Assembly (NCBI RefSeq): GCF_036226745.1
Contig: NZ_CP109013.1
Location: 8,370,001-8,434,000 of the forward strand
Direction: 5' to 3'
Length of the DNA: 64,000 nucleotides
Origin: Streptomyces sp. NBC_00683
GTDB taxonomy: Bacteria; Actinomycetota; Actinomycetes; Streptomycetales; Streptomycetaceae
The translations under genes were made by a program, and so were the position numbers. Numbering within the stretch: the first letter of the stretch is position 1; each line of letters begins with the position of its first letter. Below, in pieces: positions 21,179 to 30,830 of this stretch. The notes beneath the pieces are model-generated. The model saw only the letters and a program-made list of their open reading frames with translations, ran no database searches and was not told the DNA's origin.

Positions 21179-21502
21179 ATGTTCGGCCTGGCCTTTGCCG
21201 CCCCCTGGCTGGTACTTGCCTCCACGCTCTGGGCGCTGGTGCCGCTCGCTTTCCCCCGGCGGCGCCGGCCGGGCACCATCATCGCCCTATCCCATCTCAT
21301 CGTGACGCTGGCGATGACGCGGCCCTGGACCGAGGGCTGGTACTGGCGCGACGGAGCGTGGCTGATCCTTGTCTTCGGGCAGGGCGCCCTCATTGCCTTG
21401 GGACGGCTGGCCTTCGAGCTCAGCCCGCTCGGCGCCCGTCGCCGCAGCGCCAAGCCTCTGCCCCGAGGCAGCGACCCGGTGATGGCCCCACCCCAGCTGT
21501 GA
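21179..21502 (+). CDS. Small membrane protein, 107 aa
   Basis: Two or three hydrophobic segments (residues ~4-24, ~33-48, ~60-80) and an Arg-rich C-terminus. GAGGTCCACC precedes the ATG. It is followed by a strong hairpin shared with a convergent gene. No family recognised. Confidence 0.55.
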   Translation: MFGLAFAAPWLVLASTLWALVPLAFPRRRRPGTIIALSHLIVTLAMTRPWTEGWYWRDGAWLILVFGQGALIALGRLAFELSPLGARRRSAKPLPRGSDPVMAPPQL

Positions 21503-21526
21503 TGCCTTCGAGAACCGGGCGCCGGT

Positions 21527-21562
21527 CCAGGAGGGCTGGCAGTGGTCTGCCGGCCCTCCTGG
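21527..21562. terminator. Bidirectional hairpin terminator
   Basis: A 16-bp stem with one mismatch (21527-21542 with 21547-21562) and a 4-nt loop lies between the convergent small membrane protein and Ala-rich protein genes. Confidence 0.8.
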
Positions 21563-21586
21563 AGCTATATGTGCGTCGCGGTCCGG

Positions 21587-22051
21587 TCAGATCCGGCCGC
21601 CGGTGAGGCGGGTGATCGGCCCGGCATGGTTCCTGGCCGTCTGGCGTCCGAGGGTGAACGCACCGGCGAGGAGTCCACCGACGCCTGCGGCAGCGCCCAC
21701 GGCCACGGCCTTGCGGTGCTTGCCGACGGTCCGGGCGATGGTCGCGGTCGAGGTCACCCTGCCCGCCTTGTCCAGGACGGTCTGCCGGCCCGTTTCCCAC
21801 CCGGTGACAGCGGCCCGCTTCGCCGCCAGGCCGGCCGACCGCACACCGGTCCCCGCCGACTCGGCGGCGTCATGGACCGAGGACTTGGCGTCCTGCGCCG
21901 CTGACTTGGCCTTCGAGGCTGCGACCGCCGAGCCGGACTTGGCCTGGTTCCCGGCCGCCTCAGTGATCTGACGTCCACTGGCGGCACCCGTACCGGCCTT
22001 CGCCGCAGAACCGTTCACATTCTTCTGGGTTTCATCGCTCTCTGCAGTCAT
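21587..22051 (-). CDS. Ala/Lys-rich protein with glycine-rich hydrophobic segment
   Basis: A 154-residue protein; GAGGGG precedes the ATG at 22051. Residues ~10-100 are Ala/Lys/Ser-rich and helix-prone, and a single Gly/Ala-rich hydrophobic segment (AVAVGAAAGVGGLLAGAFTL) lies near residues 115-135. The layout resembles small stress-associated membrane-anchored helical proteins (ElaB/DUF883 type), but similarity is only in composition. Confidence 0.5.
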   Translation of the reverse strand: MTAESDETQKNVNGSAAKAGTGAASGRQITEAAGNQAKSGSAVAASKAKSAAQDAKSSVHDAAESAGTGVRSAGLAAKRAAVTGWETGRQTVLDKAGRVTSTATIARTVGKHRKAVAVGAAAGVGGLLAGAFTLGRQTARNHAGPITRLTGGRI

Positions 22052-22270
22052 GGTGTTCGTGTTACCCCTCGATGCGGCTCGAAACAGAGCGAACCCAGGC
22101 AGGCAGGCGTGGGTGCGGCACAGCACTGCGTCGGAGTGTTGGACTGGGTGTGGTTCGGCGGGGATGGAGGGCGTGCCGGACAGGCGGAACCTTGGGGGGA
22201 CGTCCTGGATCCACAACCACCTCGACGGCAGCCCATCGACGACGTGACCACGCTTCGCGGCGCGGACGGT

Positions 22271-23347
22271 CTACTGGAAGCTCAGTCGGTGCGGGTGTGC
22301 CGGATCGGTCGGGCAGGTGTGCACGCGCATCAGGCCGCGACCGAGGTGGACACCGACCGGGTCGAGTACGCGCGGGTCCTCCTCGGCATCCCGGTCCTCG
22401 ACCGGCAGCCAGCTGCGTGAGGCGCCGTCGCACTCCCACTTGTCCACGGTGAGCAGGGGTGGCATCGCTGTTCCGCATACCTGGCAGTCGACCGGAGCAG
22501 GATCGGTCAGATGCCAGGAGGCGAAGCCTCCGACCTTCCAACCGGGGGCGATAGACAGGTCGCTCATGTAGTCGATCTCTTCCGGTTCCCCCGCCAGGGC
22601 CGCGGTCATCGCCGCCTCGTACTCCTCATACGTCGCGTAGCTCGCCGGCGAGGAGAGGCCGTCCTCGTCCTCCTCGTCGTCGAGGAGCGCTTCCTCCCAT
22701 GCGGAGATCTCGTCCTGGAGCGGCTCGTCCAGCAGCCCGAGGTACTCGTGCTCCACGACCTGCTCCGGGTGCACTACGCACATGGTCGGTACGCATTCCG
22801 CGCGGCCGGCCACCGGGGGTTCGGGCTGCGGCGACAGGACGGCGCCGACATCGGCCGAGCGCCGCCACCTCAGCAGGACGTCGATCGTGCGGTCGGCCCC
22901 GTGCACCTCGAAGGGGCACCAGAAGACCTGCAGAAGATCGTGGCTCTCGGGTCCCACGAGATCCGGGACCTCTCCTGCGAACAACTGCGCGACGGCCAGC
23001 ATCGGCAACGGCCAGTCGTCGTGAAGGCCCGGGGCGTGTTCACCCCGCGACATGCCGTGGAGAAGGCGTTGCTCGTCCTCGGTGTACTCCCGTCCCCGTG
23101 CATCCTCCTCGATCCGACGGCTCAACCGCACGTCGGAGAGGAGGTAACCCTTGCCCTTCGGATGTACGGCCGTGCACACCGGCCACGGTTCGTCGGCCGG
23201 CCAGAGCAGGGGGCCCGCCACCGAACTTTCCTGTGCCCTGGGAGCACCGTGACGGGGGTGGAGCCGGGTTGCTGTGCGCCGGTGGGCTGCCAAGGCAGGG
23301 AATGCCGCTTCTACGTCGAGGGGGCGCGGCGGGGTGGTGCGGGGCAT
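22271..23347 (-). CDS. YwqG/DUF1963-like protein
   Basis: A 358-residue cytosolic protein. The WPADEPWP segment, FAGEVPDL, and DLLQVFWCPFEVHG resemble the YwqG (DUF1963) pattern; the C-terminal part has a zinc-ribbon-like CQVCGTAMPPLL and a late Cys (HTCPTDPAHPH). The ATG at 23347 has GGAAGG 6 nt upstream; a TTG start 15 bp earlier is less likely. Very acidic in the middle (DDEEDED). Function unknown. Confidence 0.65.
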   Translation of the reverse strand: MPRTTPPRPLDVEAAFPALAAHRRTATRLHPRHGAPRAQESSVAGPLLWPADEPWPVCTAVHPKGKGYLLSDVRLSRRIEEDARGREYTEDEQRLLHGMSRGEHAPGLHDDWPLPMLAVAQLFAGEVPDLVGPESHDLLQVFWCPFEVHGADRTIDVLLRWRRSADVGAVLSPQPEPPVAGRAECVPTMCVVHPEQVVEHEYLGLLDEPLQDEISAWEEALLDDEEDEDGLSSPASYATYEEYEAAMTAALAGEPEEIDYMSDLSIAPGWKVGGFASWHLTDPAPVDCQVCGTAMPPLLTVDKWECDGASRSWLPVEDRDAEEDPRVLDPVGVHLGRGLMRVHTCPTDPAHPHRLSFQ

Positions 23348-23611
23348 GAGAAGGCCTTCCAAGTACGTTCAGCAGCGATGCCATACAGCGGTCCGGACAC
23401 CGGCGGCGGAGCTCCTGAGTCTGCGTGACGAGGTTGTGCCAAGCCGATCCGCCCCTGCCGACGCCACCCAGACGGTCGGCGACGGCACGGTCGCCAGGCG
23501 ACGACCGTCACGAGCGGCTGTACTACGATGCGCCCGACGAACGAGTCATGCAGCACCCTCGCGTGTCCGTGTTCCTTCTTGGGCGAGGCTGACCGGAAGG
23601 ACACGGTGGAC

Positions 23612-24238
23612 ATGACCGGGCAACCCGACCGTTGGGCGGAACTGACCGGCGGACAAGCTGGGGAAGAGTACGCTCAACGTTTCGCGCGGCTCGTCGAATC
23701 GGGCCACGACATCCACGGCGAGGCCGCGTTCTGCGCAGCGTTGTTGAAGCCGGCCGCCCGGGTACTCGATGCCGGCTGCGGCACCGGGCGGATCGCGATC
23801 CGACTCGCCGAGCTGGGCCACCACTGCACCGGTGTAGACGTCGACTCCTCGATGCTCGCCGTCGCCCGCCGCGACGCCCCCACCCAGGAGTGGCTCCTCG
23901 GCGACTTGGCCCGTCTGGATGACCTCGGCCTTGATCCGGGCTTCGACCTGGCGCTCGCCGCCGGCAACGTCATCCCCCTGCTGGCCCCCGGCACCGAGTC
24001 AGCCGTCGTCCGTCAACTGGCTGCCGCATTGAGCCCCAACGGTCTGCTGGTCACGGGCATGGGACTGGATGCGGCACACCTGCCACTGGCCGAACCGCCG
24101 GTGACCATTGAAGAGTTCGACCACTGGTGTACCGAGGCCGGTCTGACCTTGCGGCAGCGCTACGCCACCTGGAGCGGCGATCCCTATGAAGAAGGATGCG
24201 GATACGCCGTGAGCGTCCATTTCCGCCACGACATGTGA
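23612..24238 (+). CDS. Class I SAM-dependent methyltransferase
   Basis: A 208-residue protein with methyltransferase motif I VLDAGCGTGRIAIRLAE at about 50-66, motif II GVDVDSSML and a post-motif LALAAGNVIPLL. The ATG at 23612 is preceded by GAAGGACACGG; the frame extends 84 bp upstream without natural composition. Substrate not predictable. Confidence 0.75.
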   Translation: MTGQPDRWAELTGGQAGEEYAQRFARLVESGHDIHGEAAFCAALLKPAARVLDAGCGTGRIAIRLAELGHHCTGVDVDSSMLAVARRDAPTQEWLLGDLARLDDLGLDPGFDLALAAGNVIPLLAPGTESAVVRQLAAALSPNGLLVTGMGLDAAHLPLAEPPVTIEEFDHWCTEAGLTLRQRYATWSGDPYEEGCGYAVSVHFRHDM

Positions 24239-24427
24239 GTCCGCGCCCTCTGCGCGACGGTCCGGGCCCACGCGCCCGAGTGATCCCGCGCCCTGATCGT
24301 TTACACCACGAGATGGGCGGCAGGGCGTGGGCCGCGGCCACGCACTCATGATGATCTACTGCATAGAGTGACCATGCGCCTGGCAGAGCTGTATGAGGGC
24401 CTCCGGCGGCGAGCGAATGAGGCTGCA

Positions 24428-24808
24428 ATGAGTGAACTGACGAAGCCCGGGATCGACCTTCCGGAGGGTGACGCTCCCACCGAGCTGACAATCCGCGACC
24501 TCGTCGTCGGGGATGGGCTTGAGGCGAAGCCGGGCAGGGTTGTCCAGGTTCACTACGTCGGGGTCACCTTCGAGTCCGGAAGAGAATTCGACACTTCCTG
24601 GGACCGGGGCCAGACGTTCAAGTTCGCCGTGGGCGGTGGCAAGGTCATCAAGGGCTGGGACCGTGGGGTCAGAGGGATGAAGGTCGGTGGCCGGCGCGAG
24701 ATCATCGTTCCCCCGCGCCTCGGCTACGGCAACCAGTCTCCGTCGCCGTTGATCCCTGCGGGCTCGACACTCGTCTTCGTAGTAGACCTGCTCTCCGTCG
24801 CAGTCTGA
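24428..24808 (+). CDS. FKBP-type peptidyl-prolyl cis-trans isomerase
   Basis: A 126-residue single-domain FKBP: VQVHYVGVTFESGREFDTSW, FAVGGGKVIKGWDRGV and PPRLGYGNQSP carry the usual Tyr, Phe-Asp, Val-Ile, Trp and Tyr pocket residues. No signal peptide, so cytosolic. The ATG at 24428 fits the family N-terminus better than one 60 bp upstream. Confidence 0.85.
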   Translation: MSELTKPGIDLPEGDAPTELTIRDLVVGDGLEAKPGRVVQVHYVGVTFESGREFDTSWDRGQTFKFAVGGGKVIKGWDRGVRGMKVGGRREIIVPPRLGYGNQSPSPLIPAGSTLVFVVDLLSVAV

Positions 24809-25290
24809 GGCCTTCTGATACCCGGCCTCTCCGCCCGGAACCTGGGCCGGGCAACACCTGCCGGCCCTCCGCGACACCACACCGGTGCACTTTTCACCCG
24901 CAGCCACGGACAGAGGCATACACGCCGGCAACAACACGCATCGGCATTGATGCGGTTCACGGCGCCCTCGATGCTGCCCGAGCTCCAGTCCAGGGTGAGC
25001 CGGGCTGCCACAGCCTCGAAGCCCGGACCCTCCCTCGTAAGCGAACAGCGAGGTGACGCACAGCGATGGCTCCCAAGAGCTGTGTCAGAACCCCAAGTTC
25101 ATCGACAACTTCTGCCGCAGCAAGATTCTGGCCCACATTCCGTGAGGGACAGAGCGGCGGGGGGGGGCGGCGGCCTTGGTACCTGCCCTCGATGTCGCGC
25201 CCGGCCATTACCCCCGAGGTAATCGCACTGCCCAACCACCCCCAGCTACGTTCTGGTCATCACTCACACCGCCTGAACGAAAGGAATCCC
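24809..25290. other. Gap with ISL3 transposase scar and a 9-G tract
   Basis: No intact gene. On the minus strand at 24945-25011 a fragment reads LTLDWSSGSIEGAVNRI, which matches the conserved C-terminal (S)SGxxEGxVxRIK segment of ISL3-family transposases. At 25159-25167 there is a run of nine G residues, followed at 25291 by the next gene. Confidence 0.5.
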
Positions 25291-25656
25291 GTGGTGCCCG
25301 CGTACGGTTTCGCCCATCTCCGCAGCCGCCGGAATCACTCCGACATCATCGAGTACCTGGAGCGCATCCAGGCAACCCTCGACCCCTTCGCCGGCCGCTT
25401 CGTCATCCACGGTCCGCCGGTCGAGGTCGTGGAGGGTACGTGGCCCGGCAGCATGGTGCTGATCGAGTTCCCCAGCCTGGCCGAAGCCCGTGCCTGGTAC
25501 GACTCTCCCGCCTACCGGGCCATCCTGAATTTGCGCACCGACCACGTGGAGGGCGACCTGGTGCTGATCGAGGGCGTCGGTCCGAACTACGACCCGGCCG
25601 AGCGAGCTCGCACGTTGCGGGCAGAAGCAGGCCGAGCGGGCCAGGCGACCACGTAA
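25291..25656 (+). CDS. DUF1330 family protein
   Basis: A 121-residue ferredoxin-like-fold protein: FVIHGPPVEVVEGTWPGSMVLIEFP, split as GPPVEVVEGTWPG and MVLIEFPS, then ARAWYDSPAYRAI, the DUF1330 signature. GTG start 6 nt after AAAGGA; GTG 3 bp further on is equally possible. Biochemical role unknown. Confidence 0.8.
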   Translation: MVPAYGFAHLRSRRNHSDIIEYLERIQATLDPFAGRFVIHGPPVEVVEGTWPGSMVLIEFPSLAEARAWYDSPAYRAILNLRTDHVEGDLVLIEGVGPNYDPAERARTLRAEAGRAGQATT

Positions 25657-25985
25657 GCCTGCTGCCGCCTCCTGGGGGGAGCGGCAGGACCCGGCAGGCC
25701 TCGCCGCCGACACTGGTCGGACCGGTACCACCGCGGTAGCCAGGCATTCGCGGCCACACTGACCGACGCTCTCACGGGTGCGGATCGCGCTCAAGTAGCC
25801 GTTCCCTTGGGCAAGTACCCAACGGGCAGAGGCTGCCGGCAGGCGGGATCTGGCGCCGCCGGTGCTCCCACGGGGTGGTGGTCGTTCTCCACCAAGGTGA
25901 ACAGGGGGCCCGGTGAGCAGGATTGGCTCGTGGGCTGTCATTCTGTGGCCCCTGACTCACCATCGACTTGGGAGTACAAGCACCC

Positions 25986-26318
25986 ATGCGTTCAAGACTT
26001 CTCACCACTGCGGCTCTTGCCACCGCCCTTTCGGCAGCCAGTGTGCTCGTGACTGGGCAGAGTGCCGTGGCGGCGTCGCAGTCCAGCTGCGACTACAAGG
26101 TCCTGTGGCCGACGGCCGGCGTGTACGAGGAACCGAACCCCTACAGCGTGATCGTGAAGACCAAGCAGGCCGGTGACATAGTGGGTGCACCCGGCCCTGG
26201 CTGCGAATACGCCAGTTGGGTCGACAACTCGTACAACGTGACATACGCGCGGGTCAGTACTGACGCGGCGGCCGACGGAGTGGGCTGGATGCGGTACGAG
26301 GCACTCGTCCGCGTCTGA
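25986..26318 (+). CDS. Small secreted SH3-like protein
   Basis: A 110-residue exported protein: signal peptide MRSRLLTTAALATALSAAS to a cleavage region near AVA-AS, then about 75 residues with two Cys and a pattern (VYEEPNPYSVIVKTKQAGDI) like a bacterial SH3 domain. GGGAG lies 12 nt upstream of the ATG. Ends just before a perfect 15-bp hairpin. Confidence 0.65.
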   Translation: MRSRLLTTAALATALSAASVLVTGQSAVAASQSSCDYKVLWPTAGVYEEPNPYSVIVKTKQAGDIVGAPGPGCEYASWVDNSYNVTYARVSTDAAADGVGWMRYEALVRV

Positions 26319-26394
26319 CGGGCGGCTCGTACTTTCGAGACACCGCCTGTGCGTGCCCAACACATATTTGGCCCAACGTTCCGGCGCACGCGGT

Positions 26395-26432
26395 GGGTGG
26401 GGGCCGCGCCGCCGACTGCGCGGCCCCCACCC
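26395..26432. terminator. Perfect 15-bp hairpin terminator
   Basis: Arms 26395-26409 and 26418-26432 with an 8-nt loop lie between the secreted SH3-like gene and the stop of a convergent pseudogene. Confidence 0.85.
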
Positions 26433-26436
26433 AGTC

Positions 26437-26680
26437 GGCTACTTCCGCACGCCGACCGCGCGGATGATCTCCTGCTTGACCGAGCCGCCCTTGTCGTCGG
26501 TGGCCGAGGCCCGCACGGAGATGAACTGCGCGTTGTTCGGCACCCGCACCGAGCCGGCCCAGGCGGCGGACTTGTTGCGTACGCCGTCGAGTTCGTCGGA
26601 TGTTCACGTCGCGCCGTCGTCGAAGGAGACCTCCAGCGTGGAGCCGGTGATGGTGGTTCCCTGCTTCCCTGATCAGCGTT
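26437..26680 (-). pseudogene. 3' remnant of a subtilisin-family (S8) peptidase
   Basis: On the minus strand the frame reads TTITGSTLEVSFDDGAT-stop-TSDELDGV, then VRVPNNAQFISVRASATDD and VKQEIIRAVGVRK-stop. This is the C-terminal beta-sandwich tail common to secreted Streptomyces S8 peptidases. The in-frame TGA stands where the family has Trp (GATW), so a TGG-to-TGA change is likely. The catalytic domain is absent: upstream sequence turns into unrelated DNA. Confidence 0.65.
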
Positions 26681-26720
26681 GGGTCATCGAGTTGTTCAGG
26701 CCAGCAAGTTCGCGGGCCGT

Positions 26721-26804
26721 TCAGCCAGCGACGGACCCGTATGCAACCAGTCGGCTGCCGGGCTCCTGGGCGGCGTGCACCAGGAGTGTGGCGAGGTTGG
26801 TCAT
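26721..26804 (-). pseudogene. Possible 5' remnant of an acyl-CoA synthetase gene
   Basis: A 27-codon frame, MTNLATLLVHAAQEPGSRLV and on, starts 5 nt after a strong AGGAGG and then stops. MTNLATLL resembles the N-terminus of many actinobacterial long-chain acyl-CoA ligases. Too short to be sure; it could be a chance small ORF. Confidence 0.3.
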
Positions 26805-27737
26805 GTCATTGCCTCCTCGAATCGGGACAGCCGGCGCGTCTGCCGCGTGCCCGGTGCCGCATGTCCTGCCCGTGATCAAACGCCGATCATCTGCCAGGGG
26901 GTCCTGCGAGGACGCCTACCTGCGGTGCATCCTGCGGAGCCACGTCGGGACGGCGAAGAGATGGACGTCGCCGCTTTCACCGTGCATGTCCGGATCTCCG
27001 GCTGCTGATGTCGAGCGACCTGCTCCGGTATCGCAGGGTGTGGGATCGATCGAGGACGGGTAGACAAGCCCGCGAAGCCGGTGATCTTGGTCGAGAACCC
27101 ACCTACCAGGAGCTTCGCGAGTGCAGGAGCGCCGAACTCATGCTCAGGACAACAAGGTTGGCAAGGCCCAGCGATCGATACACTCCCATCGGTGATTGCC
27201 CGCGATATGTAGCGGCGGCACACACCCGATACGCGTTCGGGTGGCCTGCAACCGGGCGCATGGACGGAGGTGAGTGACATGACCTCCCATCGGGGACCCT
27301 CTGCTCCGCACCCTACGATCACGGGTGCAGGAGACGGATGGGAAATGCCACGAGCAAAGGGAAGATGCACCCGCTCGAGAATCTCCGAACAATCGGTCGC
27401 TGACTGTCAGTTACAAGTAGACCCTCCTGATATCCGGTGCCCCTGCCCCGTCGCGCGTCGGCAATCACCGGTAACGATTCATGGCGCCGCAATTGGCGGC
27501 CTCCGGGCTCGCGCACGCCTGGCTACGACCCCGTTGTCTGCCTGAGGGGCTGTGAAAGCTTCGTGGCCGTTGTCGCCGGTCACTCCGCATCGGCAGGACG
27601 ACAGCGAGACGCTGTCGCAGAACCCAATGCTGCGCGCGGTCACACCGACGTGGAGATCGACCGAACGTGACGTACCCCCCGCAACCTCGTCGGTATGCGC
27701 AACAAGACCAACCACGGCATGGAAAGGAACAAGCATC
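26805..27737. other. Gap without recognisable gene
   Basis: About 930 bp holding only short frames with unnatural composition on both strands. No promoter, repeat or IS end is clear. The last 40 bp provide the AAGGA ribosome binding site of the P450 gene. Confidence 0.4.
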
Positions 27738-29102
27738 GTGACTACTCACCTTCAACTTCCCCCGGCAGCCCCCGGCGGGCTTCCGCTTCTCGGACACGCT
27801 CTGTCCCTCGCGGGCGGAAGCTCCCGGCTCGAATTCCTGCAACGGCTGCGTCCCCTTGGACCCATCGTGCGTATCACCGTGGGTCCGAAGTCCTTGATGG
27901 TGGTCAACGACCCCGACCTCATACATGAGTTGCTCACCGGACGCCTGACGAAGAGTCTCGACAAGGGCCTTCTCTTCGCGAAGCTGAAACTCTTCGGCAA
28001 GGACGCCCTGCCCGTCGCGGAAGGCGCAAGGCATATGCAGCGTCGGCGGCTCGTGCAGCCCACCTTGCACCACAAGCAGGTCAGCGGCTACGTCGACGCG
28101 ATGAGCAAGACGATCGAGCAGACCATCGCACCCTGGCACGACGGCGAGACACTGGACCTCAAAACGGAGATGCAGCTGATCACTCAGTCGGTGATCACGG
28201 AGACGCTGTTCTCATCGCACCCGCCGCGCGACGAGGCAGGCACCATCCTGAGAAGCGTCGACACGGTCTTCATGGCAGCTCTTCAGCGTGCTCTCCTGCC
28301 GCTGCGAGTGCTGGAACGCCTGCCGACACCCGGTAATCGCCGACTCAAGAAGGCCAGCGACATCCTGCGTCGGACGGTCGAGGACATCATCGCGGCACAC
28401 AGGAACCAACCTGACGCATACGACGACGTCGTCTCACTGCTCCTGAACCTCACGGACGAGAGCGGAGCGCCCCTGGAGGACGACGACATCCTGTCCGAGA
28501 TCACCGGACTGCTGGCTGCGGGATCCGAGACGACCGCCGTCGTCATGGCGTGGCTGTTCTACGAACTGGCCCGCAACCCCGACCTCGAGGAACGACTGCA
28601 CCGCGAGATCGACTCCGTGCTCGATGGTGCTCCACTGACAGCCGAGCACATACCCCAACTCGCCTTCACCGGCCGACTCGTTACGGAGACCCTGCGTCTG
28701 TACTCCCCTGCGTGGCTCGTGACTCGGCGAACCACCTCAGATGTGCGGCTGGGCGAGTTCGATCTGCCAGCGGGCACAGACCTGATATTCAGCCCTTACA
28801 CAATGCATCGCGATCCTGACCTGTACCCCGACCCGCAGCGCTTCGACCCCGACCGTTGGCTGCCGGAACGAACTCAACCACCGCAAAACGCGTTCATCCC
28901 CTTCGGTGCCGGCAAGCGGATGTGCATGGGTGACAGGTTCGCGGTAACCGAGGCAGTTTCCATTGCCGTCCTTGTCGCATCCCGTTGGCGGCTTCGGCTG
29001 GCGGAGGGACCCACCGTACGACCCATTGGGGCGATCACCACTCATCCGTCGTGGCTTCGCATGGTCGCCGAGACCAGGGCACCGATCACCGCAGACGCAT
29101 AG
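27738..29102 (+). CDS. Cytochrome P450
   Basis: A 454-residue bacterial P450. The I-helix oxygen-binding motif AAGSETT (260-266), the K-helix ExxR (E317-TLR320) and the heme loop FGAGKRMCMG with Cys396 are intact. The N-terminal GGLPLLGHALSL proline/glycine start and the length resemble CYPs acting on terpenes (pentalenene-oxygenase-like), without proof. GTG start with AAGGA 9 nt upstream. No ferredoxin, terpene cyclase or other biosynthetic gene is adjacent, so it is an orphan. Confidence 0.85.
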   Translation: MTTHLQLPPAAPGGLPLLGHALSLAGGSSRLEFLQRLRPLGPIVRITVGPKSLMVVNDPDLIHELLTGRLTKSLDKGLLFAKLKLFGKDALPVAEGARHMQRRRLVQPTLHHKQVSGYVDAMSKTIEQTIAPWHDGETLDLKTEMQLITQSVITETLFSSHPPRDEAGTILRSVDTVFMAALQRALLPLRVLERLPTPGNRRLKKASDILRRTVEDIIAAHRNQPDAYDDVVSLLLNLTDESGAPLEDDDILSEITGLLAAGSETTAVVMAWLFYELARNPDLEERLHREIDSVLDGAPLTAEHIPQLAFTGRLVTETLRLYSPAWLVTRRTTSDVRLGEFDLPAGTDLIFSPYTMHRDPDLYPDPQRFDPDRWLPERTQPPQNAFIPFGAGKRMCMGDRFAVTEAVSIAVLVASRWRLRLAEGPTVRPIGAITTHPSWLRMVAETRAPITADA

Positions 29103-29245
29103 CCGAATTGACCGCTGGGCGTCCTGGCGGCGTTTGGTGTCTTCCTTGCGGAGCATGAGCCCGCCCACTCGTACGAGTGGGGCCGGGCCGCGCCGGTCAG
29201 CGGCGACACACTGTCAGACCGTCCACGATCGAAGGTTTCTCCTTC

Positions 29246-29686
29246 TCAGTGCAGTTGCTCGGCCAGTCCGACGATGATGCCTTCCGGGCCGCGGAGGTAG
29301 CAGAGCAGATAGCTGTCCTCGAACCGGGCGATCTCGCCGAGGAGTTCGGCACCGTGAGGGCGCAGGCGGGCAACGGTGTCCTCGATGTCGTCGACGGCGA
29401 ACATGACCCGGTGCGTACCCAGGATGTTGTGCGGCCGGTTGCGCGGCTCGTTGCTGATCGCCGCGGGGCTGCGGTACTTCGCCAGCTCGAGCCGGCTGTG
29501 ACCGTCCGGGGTACGAACCATCGCGATGTCACAGTGGACGCCGTCGAGTCCGGTGCACTGGTCGGCGACGAGGCCCTCGACCTCCGCCTTGCCCTCCAGC
29601 TCCATACCGAGTTCCACGAAGAACGCGATGGCGGCATCCAAGTCCTCGACGACGATGCCGACGTTGTCCATCCGCTGAATCGCCAT
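29246..29686 (-). CDS. VOC (glyoxalase/bleomycin-resistance fold) protein
   Basis: A 146-residue single-subunit VOC protein starting MAIQRMDNVGIVVEDLDAAI, with GGAG 9 nt upstream. Likely metal ligands include His of VHCDIAM, and Glu in RLELAKY and PEGIIVGL region. Lactoylglutathione-lyase-like family; substrate unknown. Confidence 0.8.
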   Translation of the reverse strand: MAIQRMDNVGIVVEDLDAAIAFFVELGMELEGKAEVEGLVADQCTGLDGVHCDIAMVRTPDGHSRLELAKYRSPAAISNEPRNRPHNILGTHRVMFAVDDIEDTVARLRPHGAELLGEIARFEDSYLLCYLRGPEGIIVGLAEQLH

Positions 29687-30164
29687 GCTGGCTTCTCCTT
29701 CGTCCTCGTGCGGCCGGTGGTGGCCGCTGATGTCCCTGGGACGGAGCCGGTGGCACGTTCTCGACATCCCCAGACCGCCGACTCCGAACAATCTGGATCG
29801 AGCCTCAGCACCGCTGCGGCAGACCGCGAGCCTGGCGCCACCACCACCGAGGGTGAGCGCGGCACAGGTGGACGCTCCCATGAAGGCGATCAGCTGCCTT
29901 TGGGCTGATCCCACCCCTGGCCCTAGAGGTGTACGCGCACCTGTACGGGAACGAGCCCGGCCATTCGTACGCCGCTCCGGTCGAGCTCCGACCTGAGCCC
30001 CGCGCACTGGCGTGGGCGGACGCAGTATGAATGGCCGGCCTCGATGACGCACCGACTCGGACGGGAGGGGCCGAGGAGCCCTCGTCGGTTGCATCCAGGG
30101 GATCGCGACCAGCCGCGTTCAGCACGAACCGCTCCCGCCTTCCATTCGAATCGACCTGGTCGGA
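29687..30164. other. Gap without recognisable gene
   Basis: About 480 bp between two minus-strand genes. YCII-type genes often adjoin an ECF sigma gene, but none is seen downstream of the YCII gene here. No repeats noticed. Confidence 0.4.
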
Positions 30165-30560
30165 TCAGCCCTCCGGCGGGCCCTCGGGGATCGGGTGCAC
30201 TTCGACCGGGTCGTTGCTGGGCTTCCCGCCCGCGCCGGGGCACGCGGATGCCCGTGCGGCGATCTCCAGGGCCCGGTCCTCGCTCTTGACGTCGACCACC
30301 CAGTACCCGGCCAGGATGTTCTGGTCGGCCCGAGCCGGTCCATCGGTCACCTGCGGACGTCCATCGCTTCCGGCCCTCACTGTCTTGACCAGTGAGGGGC
30401 CGCCGAGGCCCTGACCGTCGACCCATTCACCGGCGGAATTGATGTCATCGTTGAGGGCGTTCATGTGGGCGAACATGGCCTTCATATCGGCCTCGGAGTA
30501 GGACGTCATGACGGCGTCCCACTGGGCCGCAGGCACGTTCATCTGGATCATGTACTTCAT
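30165..30560 (-). CDS. YCII/DGPF-domain protein
   Basis: A 131-residue protein beginning MKYMIQMNVPAAQWDAVM with the YCII-related pattern: SLVKTVRAGSDGRPQVTDGP carries the DGP motif and NILAGYWVVDVKSEDRALEIA the second half. GGGAAAGGGAG precedes the ATG. The family often partners ECF sigma factors; no partner is visible here. Confidence 0.8.
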   Translation of the reverse strand: MKYMIQMNVPAAQWDAVMTSYSEADMKAMFAHMNALNDDINSAGEWVDGQGLGGPSLVKTVRAGSDGRPQVTDGPARADQNILAGYWVVDVKSEDRALEIAARASACPGAGGKPSNDPVEVHPIPEGPPEG

Positions 30561-30830
30561 GTTGCTCCCTTTCCCGGGCTGGCTGTGATTTCTCGGGCTT
30601 ACGAAGAGGTAGACATCCGGACAGCGCGGAACTCATCGGTGCCCCCTCCTCACCATGCTCCGCCAGTACGTACCCGCCGGGGAGAAACGCCCGACGACGC
30701 GGAGACAGGTCGCGCGGTGGGGCGGACCAGCGGTTGCCGGCCACGCGCGCGTCAGATACGCAGCGCGCAGCGATGAATTCTCCCGGCCCGGATAGTCTCG
30801 CTATCGGCCCGCCCAGCACAGGAGGAGCGC

